Assembly: GCF_025359345.1 (NCBI RefSeq)
Contig: NZ_JANYGQ010000033.1
Span: 1 to 64,000 of the forward strand
Origin: Mucilaginibacter sp.
GTDB taxonomy: Bacteria > Bacteroidota > Bacteroidia > Sphingobacteriales > Sphingobacteriaceae
Length of the DNA stretch: 64,000 nucleotides
Reading direction: 5' to 3'
Shown: positions 16,275 through 23,798 of the stretch, piece after piece
How positions within the stretch are numbered: position 1 is the stretch's first letter
Layout: every line of letters begins with the position of its first letter
Translations under genes and position numbers: made by a program
Notes under the pieces: generated by a model
What the model was told of the DNA's origin: nothing
What the model saw: only the letters and a program-made list of their open reading frames with translations
Databases searched by the model: none

Positions 16275-16540
16275 TCGTAAGGATCGATAAAAGCTTTCAA
16301 AAAGATACAAGCAAAATCAATGACGCGAAAACAAAGGCCGCAATAGTTGAGGTAATAAATAACATACAGGCCGCCACCGATATCTCGGCAATAAATAAGC
16401 TTAAAAAAATAGTTGGGTACAAAAACATGTATCGAATCCGCTTGGGTGATTTTCGCATTGGACTTGAATACACCGAATCAAACGAAATAATTCTTATTCG
16501 ATTTCTACACCGAAAGGAGATTTATAAAAGGTGGCCATAA
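16271..16540 (+). CDS. RelE/ParE-family toxin
   Basis: The 89-residue basic protein has the RelE/ParE core: an N-terminal helix pair (KSFQKDTSKINDAKTKAAIVEVI), the segment LKKIVGYKNMYRIRLGDFRIGLEY and a C-terminal ILIRFLHRKEIYKRW. Such toxins usually cut mRNA at the ribosome, while the ParE branch blocks gyrase. The conserved arginine-rich strand (YRIRLGDFRIG) and the C-terminal HRKEIYK favour the RelE branch. It overlaps the antitoxin by four bases. The activity is inferred from the fold family. Confidence 0.8.
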   Translation: MIVRIDKSFQKDTSKINDAKTKAAIVEVINNIQAATDISAINKLKKIVGYKNMYRIRLGDFRIGLEYTESNEIILIRFLHRKEIYKRWP

Positions 16541-16626
16541 TTACTTGCCTGCCTTATCCTTAAATCCAAAAATCTGTTTAATCCCGGTTCAGACATTTTT
16601 TTTATATTAGAGGAAAATCCCTCTGT

Positions 16627-17934
16627 ATGAAAAAATTATACCTGTTCATTCTTTTCGCTTATTCCCTGCCGGCAATTGCACAGGTAAATCCTTATAAAGA
16701 TGCTGTGGCAAAAAAAGCCGATGCGCTGCTAAGCAAAACCATAGCCTGGCGACGTGATTTTCACGAGCATCCCGAGTTGGGTAACCGAGAAGTGCGCACA
16801 GCGGGTATTATAGCTAAACATTTGCAATCGCTGGGGATTGAAGTACAAACAGGTGTAGCAAATACCGGTGTCGTGGGAATTTTAAAAGGTGGTAAGCCCG
16901 GGCCGGTTGTGGCATTACGTGCCGATATGGACGCGCTGCCGGTAACAGAACGCACCGCTGTGCCTTTTGCATCAAAGATAAAAACCATGTACAACGGGGC
17001 CGAAGTTGGCGTGATGCATGCCTGCGGCCATGACTCACATATGGCAATTTTGATGACGGTTGCCGAAATTCTGTCATCCATGAAAAGCGAGTTGCATGGC
17101 ACCGTGAAATTTATTTTTCAACCCGCCGAAGAAGGACTGCCGGCTGGAGAAAAGGGCGGAGCAGAGGAAATGGTTAAGCAGGGTGTAATGGAAAACCCGC
17201 ACGTTGATGCCGTTTTTGGCTTACATATTCAATCGTACCAGCCTGCCGGTACGATATCCTACCGGCCGGGCCCTGATATGGCAGCTGTAAACCCGATGAA
17301 GATAGTGGTAAAAGGCAGGTCGGCACATGGCGCTTACCCATGGTCGAGCGTTGACCCGATAGTGGTTTCGGCACAGATCATCAACAGCCTGCAAACCATT
17401 GTTAGCCGTAACCTGCAGATAACGCGTAATGGAGCGGTCGTTACAATTGGCGCTATCAATGGCGGAAACAGGTCTAACATTATTCCAGAGACAGTAACAA
17501 TGCTGGGTACTGTGCGGACTTTAAATGACGATGATGAAAAAATGATCATTGAAAGAGTAAAGACCATTGTAACCAAAACTGCCGAAGCCGCCGGGGCTAC
17601 CGCCGAGGTCACCATCCCATATGAGCACCATTATCCGATAACGTATAACGACCCGGCATTGGTTGCACGGATGTTGCCCACATTGCAAGCCACTGCAGGA
17701 GCGGATAATGTTATCCTGCGCAATGCCGAAACCGGTGCCGAAGACTTTAGCTTTTACGAGCAAAAGGCGCCGGGAATATTTATCCATCTTGGGGGGCTTC
17801 CAAAAGGCGGCGACCCTGTTACCGCCCCGGCGCATCATACCCCTGATTTTTTTATCGATGAAAGCGGGTTTAGTCTTGGAGTTAAGGCATTGTGTAATTT
17901 AACGTTGGATTATATGGCGGGGGCGAAAAAATAA
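16627..17934 (+). CDS. M20 family amidohydrolase, exported
   Basis: The 435-residue product starts with a signal peptide (MKKLYLFILFAYSLPAIAQ). It matches the M20D amidohydrolase group (hippurate hydrolase, IAA-amino acid hydrolase, N-acyl-amino acid deacylase). Visible metal and catalytic sites: RRDFHEHPELG, RADMDALP, HACGHDSH with the metal His-Cys-His, QPAEEG with the catalytic Glu pair, and HHTPDFFID at the C terminus. The central dimerisation domain (about residues 205-320) is present. It removes acyl groups from amino acids or peptides; the precise substrate is unknown. It stands alone between the toxin-antitoxin pair and a convergent gene. Confidence 0.88.
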   Translation: MKKLYLFILFAYSLPAIAQVNPYKDAVAKKADALLSKTIAWRRDFHEHPELGNREVRTAGIIAKHLQSLGIEVQTGVANTGVVGILKGGKPGPVVALRADMDALPVTERTAVPFASKIKTMYNGAEVGVMHACGHDSHMAILMTVAEILSSMKSELHGTVKFIFQPAEEGLPAGEKGGAEEMVKQGVMENPHVDAVFGLHIQSYQPAGTISYRPGPDMAAVNPMKIVVKGRSAHGAYPWSSVDPIVVSAQIINSLQTIVSRNLQITRNGAVVTIGAINGGNRSNIIPETVTMLGTVRTLNDDDEKMIIERVKTIVTKTAEAAGATAEVTIPYEHHYPITYNDPALVARMLPTLQATAGADNVILRNAETGAEDFSFYEQKAPGIFIHLGGLPKGGDPVTAPAHHTPDFFIDESGFSLGVKALCNLTLDYMAGAKK

Positions 17935-18012
17935 AGAATAACCGTTCTCACAAGCTGCAAAGCCGGTCATTTTCGAATGTTGCAACAACGCTCCTATGGC
18001 CTGGTAAAAGTA

Positions 18013-19539
18013 TTAGTTGCCAGCGTGCTGATCGTTATGCAATAATGAAGATATCATCAATTCCAACGTTCGGTGATTGGTGTTGTCAATACGAAAACCT
18101 TTAAAAACGATCTTCCCGTCTTTATCGATCAAGAAGTTCTCGGGCTCACTGTCTACACCATAGCTTTTTTTGGCAAACTCCCGTGTACCGCGTAAAGGAA
18201 TAAATGAATATTTGGTGTTTTTCATAATGGGGAGCACATACGGGTCTTGCTCAGGAAATACGTTGATCCCAACATATACCACATCCTTATTTTTTAATTT
18301 ATCAATCACCGCCTGGAAGTGCGGAAATTCAGCTCTGCAGGGGCTACAAGCAGGAAACCAGAATGTAAGTAATACAACTTTACCCTTCAAATCTTTCAAA
18401 TTTAGCTTCCCGGTGCTGGTATAAAGGCCCAAATCAAACGGATAGGCGGCAACCGCGGTGTTAGCCCTGATAGTTTCAATGTCTTTTACAACTTGCTGCT
18501 CAATTTTACCCATTTTTCCGCCATACAAGTTAAGCGCTGTATAAATTTGATCGGTGGGTGTTTTGGCGAATTTTGTAGCGAGGCTGTCGTAAGCGGCTTT
18601 AACATCACCGGCATTATCGCGCAAAACAGCTTTCTTCAATGTTATAAAGTCGTCAAGGTGATTAAGCTTCGGAAGTATTACCCGATCCAGCGTAGAAACG
18701 GCCTCTCTATAGTTTTGAGTCTGTTCCAATTTATTGACCTGTATTAGCGATTCAGCAACTTGTTTCCTAAGTTTCCAATCTCCATTCCCATCCATTTCAT
18801 TCGCTAACTTCAATGCCTTTTCCGGGTCTGTTTGCAGATAGGCATCAGCTAACCCTGTCATTCCGGAGGCCGACCAGTTATATTTTTGCGGGGGATATAA
18901 TTTCCGAAGCTCTTCGAAATAGTTAATCTTGTCATTAATATCTGTAGCCCTTTCTGCTAACCAGTATAACACGTAGGCGCCATTTTCGTCCGCTGGGAAG
19001 CGCCTTATAAAGTCAAAAGCTTTTTGCTTATATACATCCGGATCGCCATCATCAAAAGACGTCAAATATTCCAGGGCATAACTGGCATTTGAAGGCTCTG
19101 CAAGCATCGCCTTTCTTTTATATTCAGTCGACAGATCTTTCTGCCCCCGCGTAAATGCATCCCCGGAAAGCATCGACCATATTTTAGCATTTTTAGGCTC
19201 CAGGTCGGCAACTTTCAGCAAAAACTCCCTTGCCTGCGGCATTTCAGCATTATAATAAGCTGTACCAATTGACAACGGAATGACGACCTTGTTTGGGTAT
19301 TCCTTTATCCACGCCCTGTATTGATCTGCCACTTGCGTGGTGCCCAGGCCCATCGCGTATATAAAAGCTTTGTGCGCTTTCAGGCTATCAAAATTGGCAA
19401 CAACATACTTCCTTGCTTTTGTTATCTCTTCAGGAGATGCCGGGCCCATCCGGACAGGCCTTTGGGCAAAAAGCTGCCCGGAGATACATACTATGAGTAA
19501 CCAAATTGCAAATGCGGCAGAGTTTAGGTTGTTTTTCAT
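18013..19539 (-). CDS. TPR-containing TlpA-like thioredoxin-fold protein
   Basis: The 508-residue exported protein (signal peptide ending GQLFAQ) has an N-terminal part of about 330 residues made of helical pairs resembling tetratricopeptide repeats (SIGTAYYNAEMPQAREFLLKVADLEPKNAKIWSMLSGDAF) and a C-terminal TlpA/ResA-like domain. The thioredoxin active site is WFPACSPCRAEFPHF, a CxxC, and the cis-Pro region reads SEPENFLIDKDG. TlpA-like proteins reduce or maintain disulfides in the periplasm. Bacteroidota carry many such fusions, often of unknown client. It is convergent with the M20 gene. Confidence 0.8.
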   Translation of the reverse strand: MKNNLNSAAFAIWLLIVCISGQLFAQRPVRMGPASPEEITKARKYVVANFDSLKAHKAFIYAMGLGTTQVADQYRAWIKEYPNKVVIPLSIGTAYYNAEMPQAREFLLKVADLEPKNAKIWSMLSGDAFTRGQKDLSTEYKRKAMLAEPSNASYALEYLTSFDDGDPDVYKQKAFDFIRRFPADENGAYVLYWLAERATDINDKINYFEELRKLYPPQKYNWSASGMTGLADAYLQTDPEKALKLANEMDGNGDWKLRKQVAESLIQVNKLEQTQNYREAVSTLDRVILPKLNHLDDFITLKKAVLRDNAGDVKAAYDSLATKFAKTPTDQIYTALNLYGGKMGKIEQQVVKDIETIRANTAVAAYPFDLGLYTSTGKLNLKDLKGKVVLLTFWFPACSPCRAEFPHFQAVIDKLKNKDVVYVGINVFPEQDPYVLPIMKNTKYSFIPLRGTREFAKKSYGVDSEPENFLIDKDGKIVFKGFRIDNTNHRTLELMISSLLHNDQHAGN

Positions 19540-19664
19540 TAATGGATGTTTTTATATAAATAGCGAATAACGGTTATTTGTTGCACATATAAGCAAATTA
19601 GTGATTGCCTGATGGTGTGGTGAGCGATTAAAGGCACACTATTTTCGGCTTTACCGTATCCGTA

Positions 19665-19677
19665 GCGTCGCTGACGC
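19665..19677. repeat. Small palindrome GCGTC-GCT-GACGC (CGCTG-loop family)
   Basis: This five-bp stem sits in the 235-base gap between the TlpA-like gene and hflX. It shares the central CGCTG with the palindromes at 6296, 48278 and 48326. Nothing else is recognisable in the gap. Confidence 0.4.
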
Positions 19678-19775
19678 GAGCCTTGTGAAGTGAAATTGCC
19701 GTATTCTTCTGCAAAAAAGTCTGAATACCTGCCATTTTACTATATTGGCATCGGGATTGTTAAATCATTTACCTA

Positions 19776-20960
19776 ATGAAGCAAAAATTTTATGATACTG
19801 CTGTGAAGCAGGAACGGGCAGTGCTGGTGGGCGTACTAACGGCACACGAAACCGACGAGCAGGGAAAGGAATATTTAGACGAACTGGAGTTTCTTGTTGC
19901 AACGGCCGGGGCCGAAACCGTAAAACGTTTTAACCAAAAGCTGTCGCAGCCTGATAGGAAAACCTATGTTGGCTCGGGCAGGCTGGAAGACATCAAGGCC
20001 TTTGTAATTGAAGAAGAGATTGACATGGTGGTGTTCGACGATGAACTTACCCCATCTCAACTGCGTAATATTGAAAACGAACTACAGGTAAAAATCCTCG
20101 ACCGTAATAACCTGATACTGGATATTTTCGCAAATCGTGCCCAAACGGCACAAGCTAAAGCGCAAGTAGAACTTGCGCAATTGCAATACCTGTTACCCCG
20201 CCTGACCCGCCTATGGACGCACCTTGAGCGCCAGAAGGGTGGTATTGGTATGCGCGGTCCGGGTGAGTCGCAAATTGAAACAGACAGGCGTTTAATCCTC
20301 AATAAAATATCGCTGTTAAAAGACAGGTTAAAGCTGATAGATAAGCAAAACGAAACCCAGCGCAAAAACCGTACGCAGATGATACGCGTGGCATTAGTGG
20401 GTTATACTAACGTGGGCAAGTCGACCATCATGAACATGATTTCCAAATCGGAAGTGTTTGCTGAGAATAAGCTGTTTGCCACGCTGGATACCACGGTGCG
20501 CAAGGTGGTGATTGAAAACGTGCCTTTCCTGTTATCAGATACGGTTGGGTTTATCCGCAAACTGCCCCACCAACTGGTTGAGTGTTTTAAGTCGACATTG
20601 GATGAAGTTCGCGAAGCAGATATTTTGGTACATGTAGTTGATATATCGCACCATAATTTTGAGGATCAGATACGCACAGTAAACGAAACTTTAAAAGATA
20701 TTGGTGCTATCGACAAAAAAGTAATTACTGTTTTTAATAAGATCGACGCCTTTCAGCCAGAAATTCACCAAATAGAAGATACCGAAGGCCCTTTAACGCT
20801 GCACGATTTTAAAAATAGCTGGATGGCTAAAAACAACAGCCCGGCAATATTTATATCAGCTACAAAAAAGGAAAATATAGATGAGTTTCGGGCACTGTTG
20901 TACGAAGAGGTAAAAGCGATACATACCGCGAGGTATCCGTATGACCATCTTCTATACTAA
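19776..20960 (+). CDS. hflX: GTPase HflX
   Basis: HflX is a ribosome-associated GTPase that rescues or splits stalled 70S ribosomes, notably under heat stress. The 394-residue product has the N-terminal HflX domain with GSGRLEDIKAF and VVFDDELTPSQLRN, the linker signature GGIGMRGPGESQIETDRR, and the G domain: G1 GYTNVGKST, G3 DTVGF, G4 NKID. The C-terminal domain is of usual length. It stands alone on the plus strand and is convergent with uppP across a large inverted repeat. Confidence 0.96.
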   Translation: MKQKFYDTAVKQERAVLVGVLTAHETDEQGKEYLDELEFLVATAGAETVKRFNQKLSQPDRKTYVGSGRLEDIKAFVIEEEIDMVVFDDELTPSQLRNIENELQVKILDRNNLILDIFANRAQTAQAKAQVELAQLQYLLPRLTRLWTHLERQKGGIGMRGPGESQIETDRRLILNKISLLKDRLKLIDKQNETQRKNRTQMIRVALVGYTNVGKSTIMNMISKSEVFAENKLFATLDTTVRKVVIENVPFLLSDTVGFIRKLPHQLVECFKSTLDEVREADILVHVVDISHHNFEDQIRTVNETLKDIGAIDKKVITVFNKIDAFQPEIHQIEDTEGPLTLHDFKNSWMAKNNSPAIFISATKKENIDEFRALLYEEVKAIHTARYPYDHLLY

Positions 20961-20965
20961 ACAAA

Positions 20966-21094
20966 TGTCATTTTTTTCATTGCAAGCGAGGAACGAGCGC
21001 GGCAATCGCGAACTATACAGAGCGGATAGAAAGGTATGAAACCTGCATAGCGGTATGCACGGCGTGCGGTTGCCACGCTGCGCTCGCAATGACA
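20966..21094. repeat. Large imperfect inverted repeat between convergent hflX and uppP
   Basis: The left arm TCATTGCAAGCGAGGAACGA...GGCAATC (20978-21006) pairs with the right arm GGTTGCCACGCTGCGCTCGC...ATGACA (21068-21094). The same wording (ATTGCnnnGnnCnTCGCAAnGAC) is seen as a half copy near 32993-33018. It likely acts as a transcription stop or mRNA end structure for both genes. Confidence 0.65.
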
Positions 21095-21111
21095 GGATTT
21101 TTAAAATGTTA

Positions 21112-21906
21112 TTAGATCGTTTTTAAATCGTGCCCGCTTAGTATCAAACCGATAATTATAGCACCCAGCACAATACGGTACCAGCCGAAAAGTTTAAAGC
21201 CGCGTTTCTCTAAAAAGGTAATAAAGGTTTTAATAGCCAGCATGGCGATTACAAACGCAATAATATTACCTATCGCCAAAAATTTAATTTCTTCGCCCGT
21301 AAAAACGTGGCCTTCTTTATGAAAATCCCAGAGTTTTTTGGCGGTTGCTGCAAACATGGTTGGCACAGCCAAAAAGAACGAAAACTCGGCAGCGGCAGTG
21401 CGTGTTAGTTTTTGCGACATACCGCCCACGATGGTTGCAGCAGAGCGCGAGGTACCCGGAATCATGGCCAGGCATTGAAAAAAACCAATTTTGAGGGCAG
21501 TGCCATAGCTGATATCCTTTTCTTCGGTTACAGTTGGTTTGTTAAACCATTTATCGACAAATAACAAGATTATCCCGCCCAAAAACATGGTGATACCCAC
21601 TGTTAAAGCACTTTCCAGCAAGTTGTCAATTTTCTTACTGAACAGAACGCCGAATATTGCAGCCGGTATAAAGGCCACAAAGAGCTTGTAGTAAAAGTTC
21701 AACGATTTGAAAAACCTTTTATAATACAGCACAACAACCGAAAGGATGGCGCCAAGCTGTATGGCAATGGTAAATAGCTTTACGAATGGGTCGGAAGCAA
21801 TGTCCATCACCGACGAGGCGATGATCATGTGCCCGGTTGACGATACGGGCAAAAACTCTGTTATCCCTTCAATTATGGCAAGGATGATGACATGGATAAT
21901 GTTCAT
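21112..21906 (-). CDS. uppP: Undecaprenyl-diphosphatase
   Basis: UppP (BacA) removes a phosphate from undecaprenyl diphosphate at the membrane so that the lipid carrier can be reused for peptidoglycan and glycan export. The 264-residue membrane protein has both family motifs: EGITEFLPVSSTGHMII near the N terminus and PGTSRSAATIVGG in the middle, with seven or eight hydrophobic segments. It follows DUF3098 and ftsX in the order seen across Bacteroidota. A word-repeat array, not a terminator, separates it from the DUF3098 gene, so cotranscription is plausible. Confidence 0.96.
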   Translation of the reverse strand: MNIIHVIILAIIEGITEFLPVSSTGHMIIASSVMDIASDPFVKLFTIAIQLGAILSVVVLYYKRFFKSLNFYYKLFVAFIPAAIFGVLFSKKIDNLLESALTVGITMFLGGIILLFVDKWFNKPTVTEEKDISYGTALKIGFFQCLAMIPGTSRSAATIVGGMSQKLTRTAAAEFSFFLAVPTMFAATAKKLWDFHKEGHVFTGEEIKFLAIGNIIAFVIAMLAIKTFITFLEKRGFKLFGWYRIVLGAIIIGLILSGHDLKTI

Positions 21907-22012
21907 GGTGGGGTAGATTGGTGTATTAAGTTGATTGAGTTAGATTAAGTTGATTCAGTTTCCAGGTCGACTAACTTAATCAACCATTAAACTTAGTGAA
22001 CTCAATCAACTT
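21907..22012. repeat. GTTGATTAAG/CTTAATCAAC word array between uppP and DUF3098
   Basis: The left half reads AGTTGATTGAGTTAGATTAA and on; the right half reads CTAACTTAATCAACCATTAA and on. The halves are complementary in short words, so the region can fold back on itself. Confidence 0.55.
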
Positions 22013-22286
22013 TAACGGCTTTCTTAAATATCGCAAAAAAGCCAACTGCAAAGCCGCCCAGTACAACCAGGGGTGCTATAACAATTTTTGTAGTGCCGTA
22101 AATATCAGTAGAGCCTGACATTAAGAAGAAACCAAACGCAACGATAGCAATGCTGATGATAAATAAGCGGTAATTTTCTTTGCCAAATACAAAGCTTACA
22201 GGGCGTGCATCTGTCTGTTTAGCAAGTGGTTTTGCAGCGGCGCTGGTTTTAACCGGTGTAGCCGGTTTTGTTATTTGTTGTGCCAT
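22002..22286 (-). CDS. DUF3098 small membrane protein
   Basis: The 94-residue product has a polar N-terminal third and two hydrophobic segments (LFIISIAIVAFGFFLMSG and IVIAPLVVLGGFAVGFFAIF). The pattern SFVFGKENYRL just before the first segment is typical of DUF3098. It lies between ftsX and uppP, a conserved Bacteroidota arrangement, so a role around cell division or envelope synthesis is likely but unproven. Confidence 0.85.
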   Translation of the reverse strand: MAQQITKPATPVKTSAAAKPLAKQTDARPVSFVFGKENYRLFIISIAIVAFGFFLMSGSTDIYGTTKIVIAPLVVLGGFAVGFFAIFKKAVKVD

Positions 22287-22299
22287 GATTGGGACAATG

Positions 22300-22376
22300 T
22301 TTTAATTAGTGAGTTAGTGAATTAGTGATTGGCAAAGTTCAAAATCCGACGTCGAAATTCTGACATCCGAAATCAA
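22300..22376. repeat. TTAGTGA and TCCGACnTC word runs between DUF3098 and ftsX
   Basis: The sequence repeats TTAGTGAGTTAGTGAATTAGTG and then ATCCGACGTCGAAATTCTGA-type words. It belongs to the same kind of low-complexity word sequence as other junctions in the window. Confidence 0.4.
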
Positions 22377-22378
22377 CC

Positions 22379-23257
22379 TTATCTATACAAATTATATATT
22401 TTTAAACGTAAAAACTTGTTTACTGCCAAAAAGGTACTGAAGCCCGATATAAACACCCCGAGACCTAATATCGCTACAAATATTAACCCAAACTCTGTAT
22501 AATTTCTGAGGATTATCAGGTCGGGGATTTCTTTATAGGCCAGGGACAAGGTGCCAATCAGGATTAATATGGCAATCAGTCCGCCCAACAAGCCATGCCA
22601 TATGCCATAAAGCATAAACGGCTTGCGGATAAACCCTTTGGTTGCGCCAACCAACTGCATCGATTTTATTAAAAATCTTTGCGAATAGATAGCCAGCCTG
22701 ATGGTGTTGTTTATTAAAGCTACCGACAACACCACAAATATTCCGGCAAACACCAGGATAATGAGGCTGATGGTAGTAATGTTTTCGTTCATCTGGTCCA
22801 CCAGCGATTTTTGGTATTTCACCTCTTTTACCAATGGGTTTTTAAGCAGCTCGGCTTTGAATTTTTCAATATCGGCATTGTTGGCATACTGGGCCTTCAG
22901 GTAAACATCCAGCGATTGTGACAGAGGGTTATAACCCAAAAACTTCACAAAATCTTCGCCCAAATCTTTTTGCAGGTTGCGTGCAGCCAGCTCTTTGCTC
23001 ACGTACTGGGTTTGTTTTACCATTACGCTGCCTTCAATTTGTTTTTGCAGCTGCAGCACGTCGGTTTCGTGCGCGGCGTCATCCACAAAAATATTCAGCA
23101 CTATGTTTTCCTTTACATAGCGGCTCAGGTTGTTGGCCTCAACCAAAATCAAACCCAATAACCCTATCATCGACAACACCATAGCAATGCCAAAAACGGT
23201 AGATATGTATATCGTTTTTGTTTTTTTTGCCGATGCGCTTGCTTCAAATTCTTCCAT
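22379..23257 (-). CDS. ftsX: Cell division protein FtsX
   Basis: FtsX is the membrane partner of the ATPase FtsE and transmits a signal to peptidoglycan hydrolases at the septum. The 292-residue product has an N-terminal membrane segment (VFGIAMVLSMIGLLGLILVE), a periplasmic domain of about 110 residues (NIFVDDAAHETDVLQLQKQIE...) and three more membrane segments at the C-terminal half, with SMQLVGATKGFIRKPF typical of the family. No ftsE is adjacent. It is the first of the ftsX-DUF3098-uppP group. Confidence 0.93.
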   Translation of the reverse strand: MEEFEASASAKKTKTIYISTVFGIAMVLSMIGLLGLILVEANNLSRYVKENIVLNIFVDDAAHETDVLQLQKQIEGSVMVKQTQYVSKELAARNLQKDLGEDFVKFLGYNPLSQSLDVYLKAQYANNADIEKFKAELLKNPLVKEVKYQKSLVDQMNENITTISLIILVFAGIFVVLSVALINNTIRLAIYSQRFLIKSMQLVGATKGFIRKPFMLYGIWHGLLGGLIAILILIGTLSLAYKEIPDLIILRNYTEFGLIFVAILGLGVFISGFSTFLAVNKFLRLKIYNLYR

Positions 23258-23542
23258 GTTGAGATTAGATTTGAGATGTGAGATTTGAGACGTGAGATAT
23301 AAATAACTGCATTATACCCTCTATCACAAGCCTTTTCACCAAACTTATTTCGCGAAAATAAGAAACCTTAGCCTAAAGGTAAAAGTTTATCTGTTATTAT
23401 TGTTGATATGATGGATAAAGGGCAGAAAGTTTAACAAAATTTAACGAAAAGAATGAACACGGATTTCACGAATTGAATGGACACGAATTTTCACGAATTA
23501 AGGCGAATTTCACGAATTTAACCGGCGATCAAAAATAAAATT
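23258..23542. other. Intergenic region upstream of ftsX, with GAGATTTGAGA and CACGAATT word runs
   Basis: No gene is seen. The part next to ftsX (23262-23300) repeats GAGATTnGAGATGTGAGA. A palindrome CTTATTT-CGCG-AAATAAG lies at about 23344-23362. From 23455 the words ACGAATT and CACGAATTTnnCACGAATT recur, with the complement TTCGTGAAAT at 23761. These runs belong to the same class as the arrays at other gene junctions. Confidence 0.45.
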
Positions 23543-23599
23543 ACTGATAATCAGTGTGTTTCATAGCGTTCCGGGTGTTCCGCGTATGAAAATGGAACG
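23543..23599 (-). repeat. 57-bp dispersed repeat, copy 1
   Basis: Read on the minus strand it gives CGTTCCATTTTCATACGCGG, AACACCCGGAACG and ATGAAACACACTGATTATCA. It matches the copies at 32637-32695 and 41793-41848 along its whole length. It ends at the double-palindrome element that follows. Confidence 0.7.
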
Positions 23600-23604
23600 A
23601 TTTC

Positions 23605-23730
23605 CGCCGTTGTTGGTGTTGTCACCAACAACCCCATTACTTTGTGATGTGCAACGCGCCGGTTACTTTCAGGTGGCATTTTACATGTCACAATGGTCAT
23701 CGTACTTGTTGGTGACAACACCAACAAGGG
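23605..23730. mobile_element. Double-palindrome element, copy A (MITE-like, non-coding)
   Basis: The left end (23610-23631) carries TTGTTGGTG-TTGT-CACCAACAA and the right end (23705-23728) carries TTGTTGGTG-ACAA-CACCAACAA. Each end folds on itself and the two are inverted copies of each other. The inside (about 75 bases) is not coding. A second copy lies at 42532-42648 with the same ends and different inside. Confidence 0.6.
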
Positions 23731-23798
23731 CCTCAGCTTCAGATTTTACCCAAGTCATGATTCGTGAAATTTGATCCAATTCGTAAGAATTAGTGCCG

